This document shows positions 54,316 to 62,421 of a DNA stretch of 64,000 nt, piece by piece; the first letter of the stretch is position 1, and each line of letters opens with the position of its first letter. The notes under the pieces were generated by a model, which did not search any database, was not told where the DNA came from, and saw nothing but the letters and a program-made list of their open reading frames with translations. A program made the translations under genes and the position numbers. This DNA is from Burkholderiales bacterium RIFCSPLOWO2_02_FULL_57_36 (lineage in GTDB: Bacteria > Pseudomonadota > Gammaproteobacteria > Burkholderiales > Burkholderiaceae_D): assembly GCA_001770855.1 (NCBI GenBank), contig MESE01000148.1, forward strand, positions 40,520 to 104,519. The letters run 5' to 3'.

Positions 54316-54345
54316 AAAAAGGCCAGCTTCGAAGCTGGCCTTTTT
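54316..54345 (+). terminator. Strong intrinsic terminator after secF
   Basis: AAAAAGGCCAGCTTC and GAAGCTGGCCTTTTT are perfect inverted halves: a 10-bp GC-rich stem with A-run and T-run flanks. It isolates the Sec genes from the ectoine block, so the latter must have its own promoter. Confidence 0.93.
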
Positions 54346-54446
54346 ACATGGGCCGGGGCGTACTTGGCCCGTCATTACTTGCTCCTGCCCGTCGATTACA
54401 CACATATTCAAAATATCTCAACAAGAATCATTTGAATAGCGATGAT

Positions 54447-54475
54447 TTGACATGTAATCCTTAGGGAACTAAAAT
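54447..54475 (+). promoter_or_regulatory. Near-consensus sigma-70 promoter upstream of the ectoine block
   Basis: A perfect -35 TTGACA (54447-54452), an exact 17-base spacer and -10 TAAAAT (54470-54475, 5 of 6) predict transcription from about 54482. It drives the MarR regulator and, unless terminated, ectABCD. A promoter this strong upstream of osmostress genes suggests control by a repressor rather than an intrinsically weak promoter. Confidence 0.7.
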
Positions 54476-54579
54476 GCACCTTCTTATTTACGTATCAGGG
54501 ATGATCAAAAAACAGGGGAATAAGCGAGTTGCCGCCATACGGCGCGACAGAATGTTTGGATATCGTTAAACTCGCGGTC

Positions 54580-55053
54580 ATGAATGACAACACTACACCA
54601 GTTGTCGCCGTAAATGACTCCATTCGCATTTTGCAAAGCGTGCGTCGCATTGCGCAATGTGTGGAGCATCATTCGAAGCGACTGACCGCAACCCACAACA
54701 TTACGTCGCCGCAACTCGTGGCGCTGATGGCAATTGCCCAACTGGGGCCGAGCACTCTCAAGTCGATTGGGCGTGCGATACATTTGAGCCCCAGCACGGT
54801 GGTAGGCATTGTCGACCGGCTTGAGGAAAAAGAGTTGGTCCGCCGTGAACGGGATACCCGTGACCGGCGCAATGTATACGTTACCGTGACGGCGGCAGGA
54901 CAGACGCTGGTTGACCATGCGCCGTCCGCGCTTCCGCAGGGATTTGCCAGTGCACTTGGTGCGCTGCCGGAGAACGATCAACATACTCTGGTGGTGGTAC
55001 TGGAACAGTTCGCCACTTTGCTTGAAGTTAAAGTGCCAGAGAGCATTATTTAA
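54580..55053 (+). CDS. ectR: MarR-family regulator of the ectoine genes (EctR-like)
   Basis: This 157-residue winged-helix protein has the MarR core TSPQLVALMAIAQLG, the recognition helix in LSPSTVVGIVDRLEEKELV and the wing RERDTRDRRNVYVTVT. EctR-type MarR proteins encoded next to ectABC repress those genes in methylotrophic and other proteobacteria; the position directly upstream of ectA supports that role. The ATG at 54580 lacks a clear ribosome binding site. A TTG at 54529, 9 bases after AGGGGA, would add 17 residues. The gap to ectA contains a perfect 16-bp palindrome, a candidate operator. Confidence 0.8.
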   Translation: MNDNTTPVVAVNDSIRILQSVRRIAQCVEHHSKRLTATHNITSPQLVALMAIAQLGPSTLKSIGRAIHLSPSTVVGIVDRLEEKELVRRERDTRDRRNVYVTVTAAGQTLVDHAPSALPQGFASALGALPENDQHTLVVVLEQFATLLEVKVPESII

Positions 55054-55095
55054 CCTGCCTGATTTTCCCTTCTGAAAACTGACGACTGCGATTGA

Positions 55096-55111
55096 CGGCC
55101 TGAACAGGCCG
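55096..55111. promoter_or_regulatory. Palindromic candidate operator upstream of ectA
   Basis: CGGCCTG-AA-CAGGCCG is a perfect 7-2-7 inverted repeat in the 93-base ectR-ectA gap, overlapping a possible -35 TTGACG at 55092-55097. The symmetry and size suit a dimeric MarR regulator. It could also fold as a small hairpin in RNA, but no T-run follows. Confidence 0.5.
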
Positions 55112-55146
55112 CAGCGATTGCCTCGTCCGAAAAAAGGGAGGCTTGC

Positions 55147-55674
55147 ATGAATGCACGTATGTCCGAGTCGGCAGTTCACTGCCAATTGACTCTGCGACAA
55201 CCGATGCGGCGCGATGGCGCAGCACTTCACGAACTGGTGGCATCCTGCCCGCCGCTCGACTTAAATTCGCGGTATGCCTATCTGCTGTTCTGCCACCATA
55301 ATGCCGGGAGCAGCGTAATCGCCGAGTCCGGCGGCGCCCTGGTCGGCGCCATAACCGCGTATGTGCCGCCTGCGCAACCTGACACGCTTTTCGTGTGGCA
55401 GGTCGCGGTTGCGCCGCACATGCAAGGGCAAGGTCTGGGTGCGCACATGCTGGACCACCTGGGACATCAGTGGCTGGCGCGACGTCAACTGCGCTGGCTG
55501 GAAACCACCATCAGCCCGGGCAACGGCCCATCCCAAAAACTGTTCACCGGTTTTGCCAGGCGCCATGGCGTCGGCTGTACTACCGCCACTCTGTTTTCCG
55601 CTAGCGATTTTGGCGAAAGTGGCCATGAAGAAGAGTGTTTATACAAAATCGGCCCCTGGGACCGCGCAGTCTGA
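55147..55674 (+). CDS. ectA: L-2,4-diaminobutyrate acetyltransferase EctA
   Basis: EctA acetylates 2,4-diaminobutyrate at the gamma amino group, the second step of ectoine synthesis. The 175-residue GNAT-fold protein has CPPLDLNSRYAYLLFCHH, the family hallmark for substrate binding, then FVWQVAVAPHMQGQGLGAHML with the acetyl-CoA loop (QGQGLG), and ETTISPGNGPSQKLF. GGGAGG lies 5-10 bases before the ATG. EctB follows after 45 bases. Confidence 0.95.
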   Translation: MNARMSESAVHCQLTLRQPMRRDGAALHELVASCPPLDLNSRYAYLLFCHHNAGSSVIAESGGALVGAITAYVPPAQPDTLFVWQVAVAPHMQGQGLGAHMLDHLGHQWLARRQLRWLETTISPGNGPSQKLFTGFARRHGVGCTTATLFSASDFGESGHEEECLYKIGPWDRAV

Positions 55675-55719
55675 CTGCAAAACACTCTCCATCTATCCAT
55701 CCCATGCACAAGGAGAAGC

Positions 55720-57015
55720 ATGATGCGCATATTCGAACGACTTGAATCCGAGGTTCGTGGTTACGTCCGATCCTTTCCAACGATTTTTACCAAAGCCCAG
55801 AACGCCGTCCTGACCGACGAAGGCGGCAATCAGTACATCGATTTTCTGGCCGGTGCGGGAAGCCTTAACTACGGGCATAACAATCCGGTAATCAAACAGG
55901 CGCTGGTCGATTATCTGGCAAGCGACGGCATTGTCCACGGGCTGGACATGGCGACCTCGGCCAAAAAACACTTCATGCGCACGTTTGAAGAGCGGATTCT
56001 GAAACCGCGCAAGTTGCAGTACAAGCTGCAATTCACCGGCCCCACCGGCACCAATGCGGTGGAAGCGGCGATCAAGCTGGCGCGCAACGCGACCGGGCGG
56101 CAAAGCGTCATTTCATTCACCAATGGCTTTCATGGCGTAACGCTCGGTTCATTGTCCCTGACCGGCAACAAAAAATACCGCGATGCCGCAGGCGTGACGC
56201 TATCCAACGTGCACCACGCGCCGTACTCCGGCTACTTCGGCCACGACATCGATACCATCGCGATGCTCGACAAGCTGATCGGCGACCCGAGCAGCGGTGT
56301 CGACCATCCTGCCGCCGTGATCGTCGAATGCGTGCAGGGCGAAGGCGGCCTGAATGTCGCCGGCATGAACTGGCTGAAAAAGCTGGAGCAATTGTGCCAC
56401 CGCTATGAAATTCTGATGATTGTCGATGACATTCAGGCCGGATGCGGCCGCACCGGCACGTTCTTCAGCTTCGAGCCGGCCGGCATTCGCCCCGACATCG
56501 TCACGCTCTCGAAGTCGCTATCCGGTTACGGTCTGCCCCTGTCGCTGGTATTGCTCAAGCCCGAGCACGATGTATGGAAACCGGGCCAGCACAACGGCAC
56601 TTTCCGCGGCAACAACATGGCGTTCGTCACAGCCGCCGCTGCACTCGATCATTACTGGAACGACAGCAAATTCCAAGCATCGATCGAGAAAAAGGCGACG
56701 ATTATCGCGCAGTTCCTCGATAAGCTGGTTCAGAGTTATCCGGCTGCCGCAATCACGCGGCGCGGGCGCGGCATGATGCAGGGTCTGGCATTCGAAGACC
56801 CGGCGTTGGCCGATCGCGTGACCGAACTGTCATTCCAGAACGGTTTGATCATCGAGACTTCCGGCGGGCGCGATGAAGTCATCAAGTTGCTCACGCCACT
56901 GACGATCGAGCCGGAGAAGTTGTTGGCCGGCCTCGATATTCTGGAGCAGGCGGTGGCCGACACGGTCGGCGAGATGAACAGCCAGCCCTCGAAAACCAAA
57001 AAGGTGACGGCATGA
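55720..57015 (+). CDS. ectB: L-2,4-diaminobutyrate transaminase EctB
   Basis: This 431-residue class III aminotransferase converts aspartate semialdehyde to 2,4-diaminobutyrate using glutamate, the first committed step of ectoine synthesis. It has the EctB N-terminus (RIFERLESEVRGYVRSFPT), TGPTGTNAVEAAIKLAR, IVDDIQAGCGRTG with Asp236, and the PLP lysine Lys265 in TLSKSLSGYGLP. AAGGAG precedes tandem ATG codons at 55720 and 55723. Its stop overlaps ectC by 4 bases. No dedicated aspartokinase (ask_ect) is present in the cluster. Confidence 0.96.
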   Translation: MMRIFERLESEVRGYVRSFPTIFTKAQNAVLTDEGGNQYIDFLAGAGSLNYGHNNPVIKQALVDYLASDGIVHGLDMATSAKKHFMRTFEERILKPRKLQYKLQFTGPTGTNAVEAAIKLARNATGRQSVISFTNGFHGVTLGSLSLTGNKKYRDAAGVTLSNVHHAPYSGYFGHDIDTIAMLDKLIGDPSSGVDHPAAVIVECVQGEGGLNVAGMNWLKKLEQLCHRYEILMIVDDIQAGCGRTGTFFSFEPAGIRPDIVTLSKSLSGYGLPLSLVLLKPEHDVWKPGQHNGTFRGNNMAFVTAAAALDHYWNDSKFQASIEKKATIIAQFLDKLVQSYPAAAITRRGRGMMQGLAFEDPALADRVTELSFQNGLIIETSGGRDEVIKLLTPLTIEPEKLLAGLDILEQAVADTVGEMNSQPSKTKKVTA

Positions 57016-57413
57016 TCGTCCGGCGTTTGAAAGACATCCTCAATACCACACGCGACGTCAAAACCGAAACCTGGGCCAGCCGTCGCCTGCTGCTGCGTGA
57101 CGACGGCATGGGTTTCTCGATGCATGAGACCACGATCTTCGCCGGTACCCAGACCCACATCTGGTACAAGAATCATCTCGAAGCGGTGTACTGCGTCGAA
57201 GGCAGCGGCGAGGTCGAGCTGATCCCGTCCGGCGAGGTGTTCCGCATCGAGCCGGGCACCATATATGCGCTCAACAAGAACGACCGTCACTGGCTGCGCG
57301 CGGATGCCGGCGCCGACATGCGGCTGGTGTGCACCTTCAACCCTGCGCTGGTCGGCACCGAAGTGCATGACGCCGACGGCGTCTACGCCGCAGCACCGGA
57401 AGTCGCGGCATAA
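57012..57413 (+). CDS. ectC: L-ectoine synthase EctC
   Basis: EctC is a cupin-fold iron enzyme that cyclises N-gamma-acetyl-diaminobutyrate to ectoine. The 133 residues match the family: MIVRRLKDILNTTRDVKTE start, the segment ETTIFAGTQTHIWYKNHLEAVYC written here in part as GTQTHIWYKNHLEAVYC, where Glu and His residues contribute to iron and substrate binding, and GTIYALNKNDRHWLRA. The ATGA overlap with ectB and the AAGGAG before ectD 14 bases later confirm operon structure. Confidence 0.96.
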   Translation: MIVRRLKDILNTTRDVKTETWASRRLLLRDDGMGFSMHETTIFAGTQTHIWYKNHLEAVYCVEGSGEVELIPSGEVFRIEPGTIYALNKNDRHWLRADAGADMRLVCTFNPALVGTEVHDADGVYAAAPEVAA

Positions 57414-57426
57414 CAAGGAGTTAGCT

Positions 57427-58344
57427 ATGCAATCCCCCGATCTTTACAAAAGCCGTACCCAGACCAGTGCCGCGATTCTCGCGCGGCACGATCCCGTGGT
57501 GTACGAGCAGGCGCCCACCGTCAGCCTTGCCGCGCTCAATCCGGCACAACGCGACGCCTATCAGGAAAACGGCTTCCTGCTGCTGCCGGAATTGTTTTCC
57601 GCGGCTGAAGTGGGGCGGCTGTACAACGAGATGCAGGCAATGCGCGAAGACTTCACCAACAAAGGCCGTGAAGAAGTCGTTGCAGAACCGGGCAGCGGCG
57701 ATGTGCGTTCGATTTTCAACGTGCATCGCTTGAATGCGCTTTTCGCCAACCTGGTCCGAGATCCGCGCGTATTGAACGTCGCGCGCGAAATTCTGGGCAG
57801 CGAAGTCTATATCCACCAGTCGCGGATCAATTACAAACCCGGATTCAACGGCAAGGAATTTTACTGGCATTCGGATTTCGAGACCTGGCACAGCGAAGAC
57901 GGCATGCCGGCGATGCGGGCGTTGAGCTGTTCGATCCTGTTGACCGACAACGACGAGTTCAACGGACCGCTGATGTTGATGCCCGGTTCGCATCGTCACT
58001 ACGTTTCCTGCGCCGGCGAGACGCCGGATGACAACTACAAGAAGTCGCTCAAGAAACAGGAAATCGGCGTGCCCGACCAGATCCTGCTGCGCTATCTGTC
58101 CGACATGGGCGGCATTGCGTCATGCAAGGGAAAAGCCGGGTCCGTGGTTTTCTTCGATTGCAATACGATGCACGGCTCGAACGGCAATATCACGCCTTAC
58201 CCGCGCAGCAATGTTTTCTTTGTCTACAACAGCATAGAGAATCAGCTCGGAACGCCGAAGGGCGGATTGAAGCCGCGCCCCGAGTTCGTCGCAACCCGCC
58301 AGGATATCGCTGCGCTGGAGGTCGAGCCGCTTTCGCCGGACTGA
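57427..58344 (+). CDS. ectD: Ectoine 5-hydroxylase EctD
   Basis: EctD is a non-haem Fe(II)/2-oxoglutarate dioxygenase that makes 5-hydroxyectoine. The 305 residues carry the family signature FYWHSDFETWHSEDGMP with iron ligands His148 and Asp150, the distal ligand His249 in TMHGSNGN, and the 2-oxoglutarate Arg in PYPRSNVFF. I trimmed the frame to the ATG at 57427, preceded by AAGGAG. The strain should therefore produce hydroxyectoine as well as ectoine, provided oxygen is available. Confidence 0.96.
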   Translation: MQSPDLYKSRTQTSAAILARHDPVVYEQAPTVSLAALNPAQRDAYQENGFLLLPELFSAAEVGRLYNEMQAMREDFTNKGREEVVAEPGSGDVRSIFNVHRLNALFANLVRDPRVLNVAREILGSEVYIHQSRINYKPGFNGKEFYWHSDFETWHSEDGMPAMRALSCSILLTDNDEFNGPLMLMPGSHRHYVSCAGETPDDNYKKSLKKQEIGVPDQILLRYLSDMGGIASCKGKAGSVVFFDCNTMHGSNGNITPYPRSNVFFVYNSIENQLGTPKGGLKPRPEFVATRQDIAALEVEPLSPD

Positions 58345-58497
58345 GTCCTTATTGTATTGTCCTGATAAAAGGGCAGCCGCAATTGTTGCGGGTCACGACT
58401 GCTGCGCCGTTATTGCAGCGATCGCGGCCCGCATTTGGCGTGCGCTTCCGGAAAGATTGCATGTGGCTCACGCATATCAAGTTGTAAAAGGTCATTG

Positions 58498-59115
58498 ATG
58501 GAACCCTACCTGCGCTCGTTCCTGCTGTTCTTCGCGCTTTTCAATCCGTTTTTGATGAGCATTTATCTGCTCGATCTGATTCGTGGCTTGCCGACCCCTA
58601 CATTTGCCCGTGTGCTGATTCGCGGCAGCACGATCAGTGTCTGCGTGTTCGTTCTGTTTGCATGGGGCGGGGAAGCTTTTTTTCGCGACTACCTGCAGGT
58701 CCGTTTCGCGTCTTTCCAGATTTTCGGCGGCATTGTATTCCTGGTGATCGGCTTGCGCTACGTATTCTCAGGCGCCGAGGCGATGAAGGGCTTGATGGGC
58801 GGCACCCCGGCAGCAATGGCCGGCAGCATCGCGATGCCGATCATGATCGGACCCGGCACGGTCAGCGCGTCGGTCGTGATCGGTACGCGCCTGCCGCTGC
58901 ATGGCGCGATCGTCGTAATTTTCGGCACACTCGCACTGACCGTCGTACTGCTTGTGCTGATAAAGATTTTGCACGATCGGCTCAAGGATAGTCACGCCGA
59001 ACTCACCGATCGGTATATCGATCTGGCCGGCAGGATGTCGGCGCTGCTGATCGGCACCATTGCAATCGACATGATCGTTACCGGTTTGCAGAGTACCGGC
59101 TTCGCGGTGCCTTAG
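58498..59115 (+). CDS. MarC/UPF0056-family membrane protein
   Basis: This 205-residue integral membrane protein has six predicted helices and the family segments LFFALFNPFLMSIYLLDL at the N-terminus, PIMIGPGTVSASVVIGTRLP in the middle, and GRMSALLIGTIAIDMIVTGL at the end. MarC proteins have no established transport function; the early link to multiple antibiotic resistance was not upheld. It lies between ectD (153 bases upstream) and the Ehu importer (68 bases downstream) on the same strand with no obvious terminator, so a role connected with ectoine is possible but unproven. Confidence 0.85.
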   Translation: MEPYLRSFLLFFALFNPFLMSIYLLDLIRGLPTPTFARVLIRGSTISVCVFVLFAWGGEAFFRDYLQVRFASFQIFGGIVFLVIGLRYVFSGAEAMKGLMGGTPAAMAGSIAMPIMIGPGTVSASVVIGTRLPLHGAIVVIFGTLALTVVLLVLIKILHDRLKDSHAELTDRYIDLAGRMSALLIGTIAIDMIVTGLQSTGFAVP

Positions 59116-59183
59116 GGCTGCAAATGACATGGTGAACAGACAGGTACGCCAAACGTTTCGCGAAAATACCAAATGGAGCAGTC

Positions 59184-60044
59184 ATGAACAACTTGCATAA
59201 ACGATCCATTGCAATGCGGCTCGGCGCTGCATTGATTGCGTTGACAGCGCTTGCAGCACATGTTTGCGCCAACGCCGAAACGGCGCTGGAACGAGTACGG
59301 CGTACCGGTGAAATCCGCATCGGTTATGCCAACGAGGCGCCGTTCGCGTATACGCTGGCCGATGGCCGGGTTACCGGTGAATCCCCTGAAATTGCAAAAA
59401 CCATCTATGCCAAAATGGGTATCACCAAGGTCAACGCGGTGCTGACCGAATGGGGCGGCCTGATCCCCGGTCTGCAGGCCGGGCGCTTCGACGTGATCGC
59501 GGCCGGCATGTATGTCACGCCGGCACGCCTGGAGCAAGTGTTGTTTACCGATCCGCATTACCAGATCGGCGATACCTTGCTGGTTGCGAAGGGCAATCCG
59601 GAAAAATTGAACAGCTATGCCGCTATCGCGCAGCACCCAAGTGCAAGACTCGCCGTGATGTCGGGCACGGCGCAGTATGGTTATGCGCGTGATGCGGGCA
59701 TAACCGACAGCCGGATCATGCAAGTACCGACCACGATTGCCCAACTGCAGGCGGTACGCACCAGGCGCGCCGCGGCCGCAGTTGGCACCCAATTGACGAT
59801 GAAGGAATTGGCGGCCAAAGGCGGCAAGAAAGTTGAGGCGATCGATAGTTTTGCCGATGATCCGGCGCATACCGGCTATGGTGCGTTCGCGTTTCGCAGG
59901 GAAGACCAGGATCTGCGCGATGCGGTCAACGCGGCGCTCAAGGACTGGCTGGGCAGCGATGAGCACCTGAAACTCGTGGCGCCGTTCGGTTTTGATCGAT
60001 CCAACCTGACCAGCAAAACGATTTCCGAATTCGGCAGGCAGTAA
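59184..60044 (+). CDS. ehuB: Ectoine/hydroxyectoine ABC transporter substrate-binding protein (EhuB-like)
   Basis: This 286-residue family 3 periplasmic binding protein has a signal peptide (LGAALIALTALAAHVCANAE, cleavage near residue 31) and the segments IRIGYANEAPFAY, LIPGLQAGRFDVIAAGMYVTPARLEQVLFTDP and GYGAFAFR. EhuB binds ectoine and hydroxyectoine tightly in Sinorhizobium meliloti. The assignment here relies on family resemblance plus its place directly after ectABCD; a polar amino acid is the alternative ligand. GGAG lies 8 bases before the ATG. ehuC begins 6 bases after the stop. Confidence 0.85.
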   Translation: MNNLHKRSIAMRLGAALIALTALAAHVCANAETALERVRRTGEIRIGYANEAPFAYTLADGRVTGESPEIAKTIYAKMGITKVNAVLTEWGGLIPGLQAGRFDVIAAGMYVTPARLEQVLFTDPHYQIGDTLLVAKGNPEKLNSYAAIAQHPSARLAVMSGTAQYGYARDAGITDSRIMQVPTTIAQLQAVRTRRAAAAVGTQLTMKELAAKGGKKVEAIDSFADDPAHTGYGAFAFRREDQDLRDAVNAALKDWLGSDEHLKLVAPFGFDRSNLTSKTISEFGRQ

Positions 60045-60050
60045 CAGCGG

Positions 60051-60707
60051 ATGACCGAGCTGCTACCGCTGCTGTTGCAGGGCGCGCTGGTCACAATCCA
60101 GATTACCGCTCTGGCTGCCTCGCTCGCCGTCGCGCTGGCGTTTCTTGCCGCACTGGCCAAAGTGTCAGCGTGGAGCACGCTGCGCTGGGCCGCCAACCTG
60201 TATATCGAAATTTTCCGCGGCACTTCGCTGCTGGTGCAATTGTTCTGGCTGTATTTCGTACTGCCGCTGCCGCCGTTCAACATGACACTGACGCCATACA
60301 CGGTGGCCGTGATCGGACTCGGCTTGAACATCGGCGCCTATGGCGCGGAAGTGATGCGAGGCGCATTTGCCGCGGTGCCGCGCGGCCAGATTGAAGCCGC
60401 GATTGCATTGAACATGCCGCCGCTGCATCGCTTCTTCCGGATCGTCTTGCCGCAAGCGCTGGTCAACGCAATCCCGCCCGGTACCAATCTGTTGATCGAG
60501 CTGCTGAAGGGCACTTCGCTGGTGTCGTTGATCACGCTGGCCGACCTGACCTTCCGCGCCAACCAACTGGTACAGGCGACCTTCCGCAGCGGTGAGATTT
60601 TCTTTGCCACGCTGGTGCTTTATTTCATCCTGGCGCAATCGATCAACTTGTCGATGCGCCTGCTTGAGCGACGGCTCAGGCGCGGACTGACGCACGGGAG
60701 CATGTGA
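60051..60707 (+). CDS. ehuC: Ectoine ABC transporter permease EhuC-like
   Basis: This 218-residue permease of the HisM/HEQR family has about five helices. The EAA-type loop GQIEAAIALNMPPLHRFFRIVLPQALVNAIPP near residue 115 contacts the ATPase. FRGTSLLVQLFWLYFVLP is the typical early helix. It pairs with EhuD as a heterodimer. It starts 6 bases after ehuB and its stop is overlapped by ehuD. Confidence 0.85.
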   Translation: MTELLPLLLQGALVTIQITALAASLAVALAFLAALAKVSAWSTLRWAANLYIEIFRGTSLLVQLFWLYFVLPLPPFNMTLTPYTVAVIGLGLNIGAYGAEVMRGAFAAVPRGQIEAAIALNMPPLHRFFRIVLPQALVNAIPPGTNLLIELLKGTSLVSLITLADLTFRANQLVQATFRSGEIFFATLVLYFILAQSINLSMRLLERRLRRGLTHGSM

Positions 60708-61369
60708 TGAATGCGGCGTTGTTCGACTGGCAGTTCGCGTGGCAGATTTTGCCCGAGTTGCTGCGCGCATCGCTCTATACCATTGGCATTACGCTGGTTG
60801 CGTTTGCGATTGCGCTGGTATTCGGCTTGCTGTTGGCGATATTGCGCCGCAGCCGGTTGCAGTGGGTGTCGTGGCCGGTTGCATCGGTGATCGAATTCAT
60901 TCGCAGCACGCCGCTGCTGATCCAGCTGTATTTCCTGTACTACGTGATGCCGGAATACGGTCTGATACTGTCCGCACTGACTGCCGGCACGTGCGGCCTC
61001 GCGCTGCATTATTCCTGTTATGTGGCCGAAGTGTATCGAGCGGGATTGGACGGTGTGCCGCGCGGGCAGTGGGAGGCGGCCAAGGCATTGAGCCTGGGCC
61101 CCTGGCACGCCTATCGCAATATCGTATTGCCGCAGGCGGTTCGTCCGATCGTTCCGGCGCTGGGCAATTACCTGATTGCGATGTTCAAGGATACGCCGGT
61201 GCTGTCCGCGATTACCGTGGTCGAGCTGATGCTGCAAGCCAAGAACATCGGATCGCAAACCTTCCGCTATATCGAGCCGATCACAATGGCGGGTTTGTTT
61301 TTTCTCATCATCAGCGTGAGCGTCGCTCTGCTGGTGCGCAAGCTCGAAACGCATTTGCGCATGCCCTAA
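60707..61369 (+). CDS. ehuD: Ectoine ABC transporter permease EhuD-like
   Basis: This 220-residue second permease of the same family has FIRSTPLLIQLYFLYYVMPEYG and the coupling loop GQWEAAKALSLGPWHAYRNIVLPQAVRPIVPALGN, given here in part as GQWEAAKALSLGPWHAYRNI. I chose the ATG at 60707 (GGGAG 7 bases upstream) over the GTG at 60704; it shares one base with the ehuC stop (TGATG). The ATPase gene follows after 18 bases. Confidence 0.85.
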   Translation: MNAALFDWQFAWQILPELLRASLYTIGITLVAFAIALVFGLLLAILRRSRLQWVSWPVASVIEFIRSTPLLIQLYFLYYVMPEYGLILSALTAGTCGLALHYSCYVAEVYRAGLDGVPRGQWEAAKALSLGPWHAYRNIVLPQAVRPIVPALGNYLIAMFKDTPVLSAITVVELMLQAKNIGSQTFRYIEPITMAGLFFLIISVSVALLVRKLETHLRMP

Positions 61370-61387
61370 TCAAGGATTAAGAGATAC

Positions 61388-62164
61388 ATGACTGCTCTCA
61401 TGGTTCGCTTTCGCGGCGTGACGAAACGATACGGCCCGCTGACGGTCCTCGATCATCTGGATCTGGATGTGGCGCGCAATGAGAAAGTGGCGATCATCGG
61501 TCCCAGCGGTTCGGGAAAATCGACCCTGTTGCGGGTGCTGATGATGCTGGAAGATATCGATGAAGGCGTGATCGAAGTCGATGGCGCGCCGATCACCCAC
61601 ATGCCGCGCGACGGCACACTGGTGCGCGCCAGCGAAAGCTGGAAGCGGCAAGGGCGCAGCAAGATCGGCATGGTGTTTCAGAGCTTCAACCTGTTTCCGC
61701 ACATGACGGCGTTGCAAAACACGGCCGAAGCGCCGGTCAGCGCGCTCGGCCTTAGCCGCCGTGAAGCAAATGAGCGCGCCGCCGAATTGCTCGACATGGT
61801 CGGCTTGGCCGACAAGCGCGATCACTACCCGTCGCAGTTGTCCGGCGGTCAGCAGCAGCGCGTGGCCATCGCGCGCGCCCTCGCAATGCGTCCGCAAGTG
61901 ATGCTGTTCGACGAAGTTACTTCCGCGCTGGATCCGGAACTATGCGGCGAAGTACTCAGTGTGATTCGCCGGCTCGGTGAAGAGCACAGCCTGACCATGC
62001 TGATGGTGACGCATCAGATGGGCTTCGCCAGGGAATTTGCCGACCGGGTTTGTTTTTTTTCGGAAGGGAAAATTGCGGAACAGGGTACGCCGCAACAACT
62101 CTTCGGCGCGCCGCAGAATGAACGTACGCAGATGTTCCTGCGGGCGGTGATGGATGCGGTTTGA
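61388..62164 (+). CDS. ehuA: Ectoine ABC transporter ATP-binding protein EhuA-like
   Basis: This 258-residue ATPase of the polar-amino-acid/ectoine class has Walker A GPSGSGKST at 38-46, the Q-loop in GMVFQSFNLFPHMTALQN, the signature LSGGQQQRVAIARAL and Walker B VMLFDEVTSALDPEL, then the H-loop VTHQMGFAREFADRV. An insert (HMPRDGTLVRASESWKRQGR) before the Q-loop is longer than in HisP and is typical of the EhuA branch. It closes the ehuBCDA set; no ectoine-degradation genes (doe/eut) follow, so the importer probably serves osmoprotection or recovery of leaked ectoine. Confidence 0.86.
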   Translation: MTALMVRFRGVTKRYGPLTVLDHLDLDVARNEKVAIIGPSGSGKSTLLRVLMMLEDIDEGVIEVDGAPITHMPRDGTLVRASESWKRQGRSKIGMVFQSFNLFPHMTALQNTAEAPVSALGLSRREANERAAELLDMVGLADKRDHYPSQLSGGQQQRVAIARALAMRPQVMLFDEVTSALDPELCGEVLSVIRRLGEEHSLTMLMVTHQMGFAREFADRVCFFSEGKIAEQGTPQQLFGAPQNERTQMFLRAVMDAV

Positions 62165-62329
62165 AACGAGTCGAACCCAGAATAGAACCCGCTAGCGAGA
62201 TCTTTGCATCGAATGATGGCTGACGCATCATCGTCAGTGAGCTGGATATTGGGGGCAGCCCGGAGTTGTCGCATATACGAATAAAAGTATGCGAATCGCC
62301 ACTCTCGTCCGGCACGAGGTGCCGGTACT

Positions 62330-62354
62330 CCAAGTATCGAAGCGAGGTACTTGG
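62330..62354. repeat. Short inverted repeat upstream of the ceramidase-like gene
   Basis: CCAAGTA (62330-62336) and TACTTGG (62348-62354) form a perfect 7-bp stem with an 11-base loop in the 257-base gap after ehuA. A weaker CGCATA...TATGCG pair lies about 45 bases earlier. No U-run follows, so a regulatory site is as likely as a terminator. Confidence 0.35.
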
Positions 62355-62421
62355 CAAAAACCAGGGCGCCGCTTAGAGTATTGTCCTTAGACTCGGTGCT
62401 CCAAATCAACCGGATCTTGCC

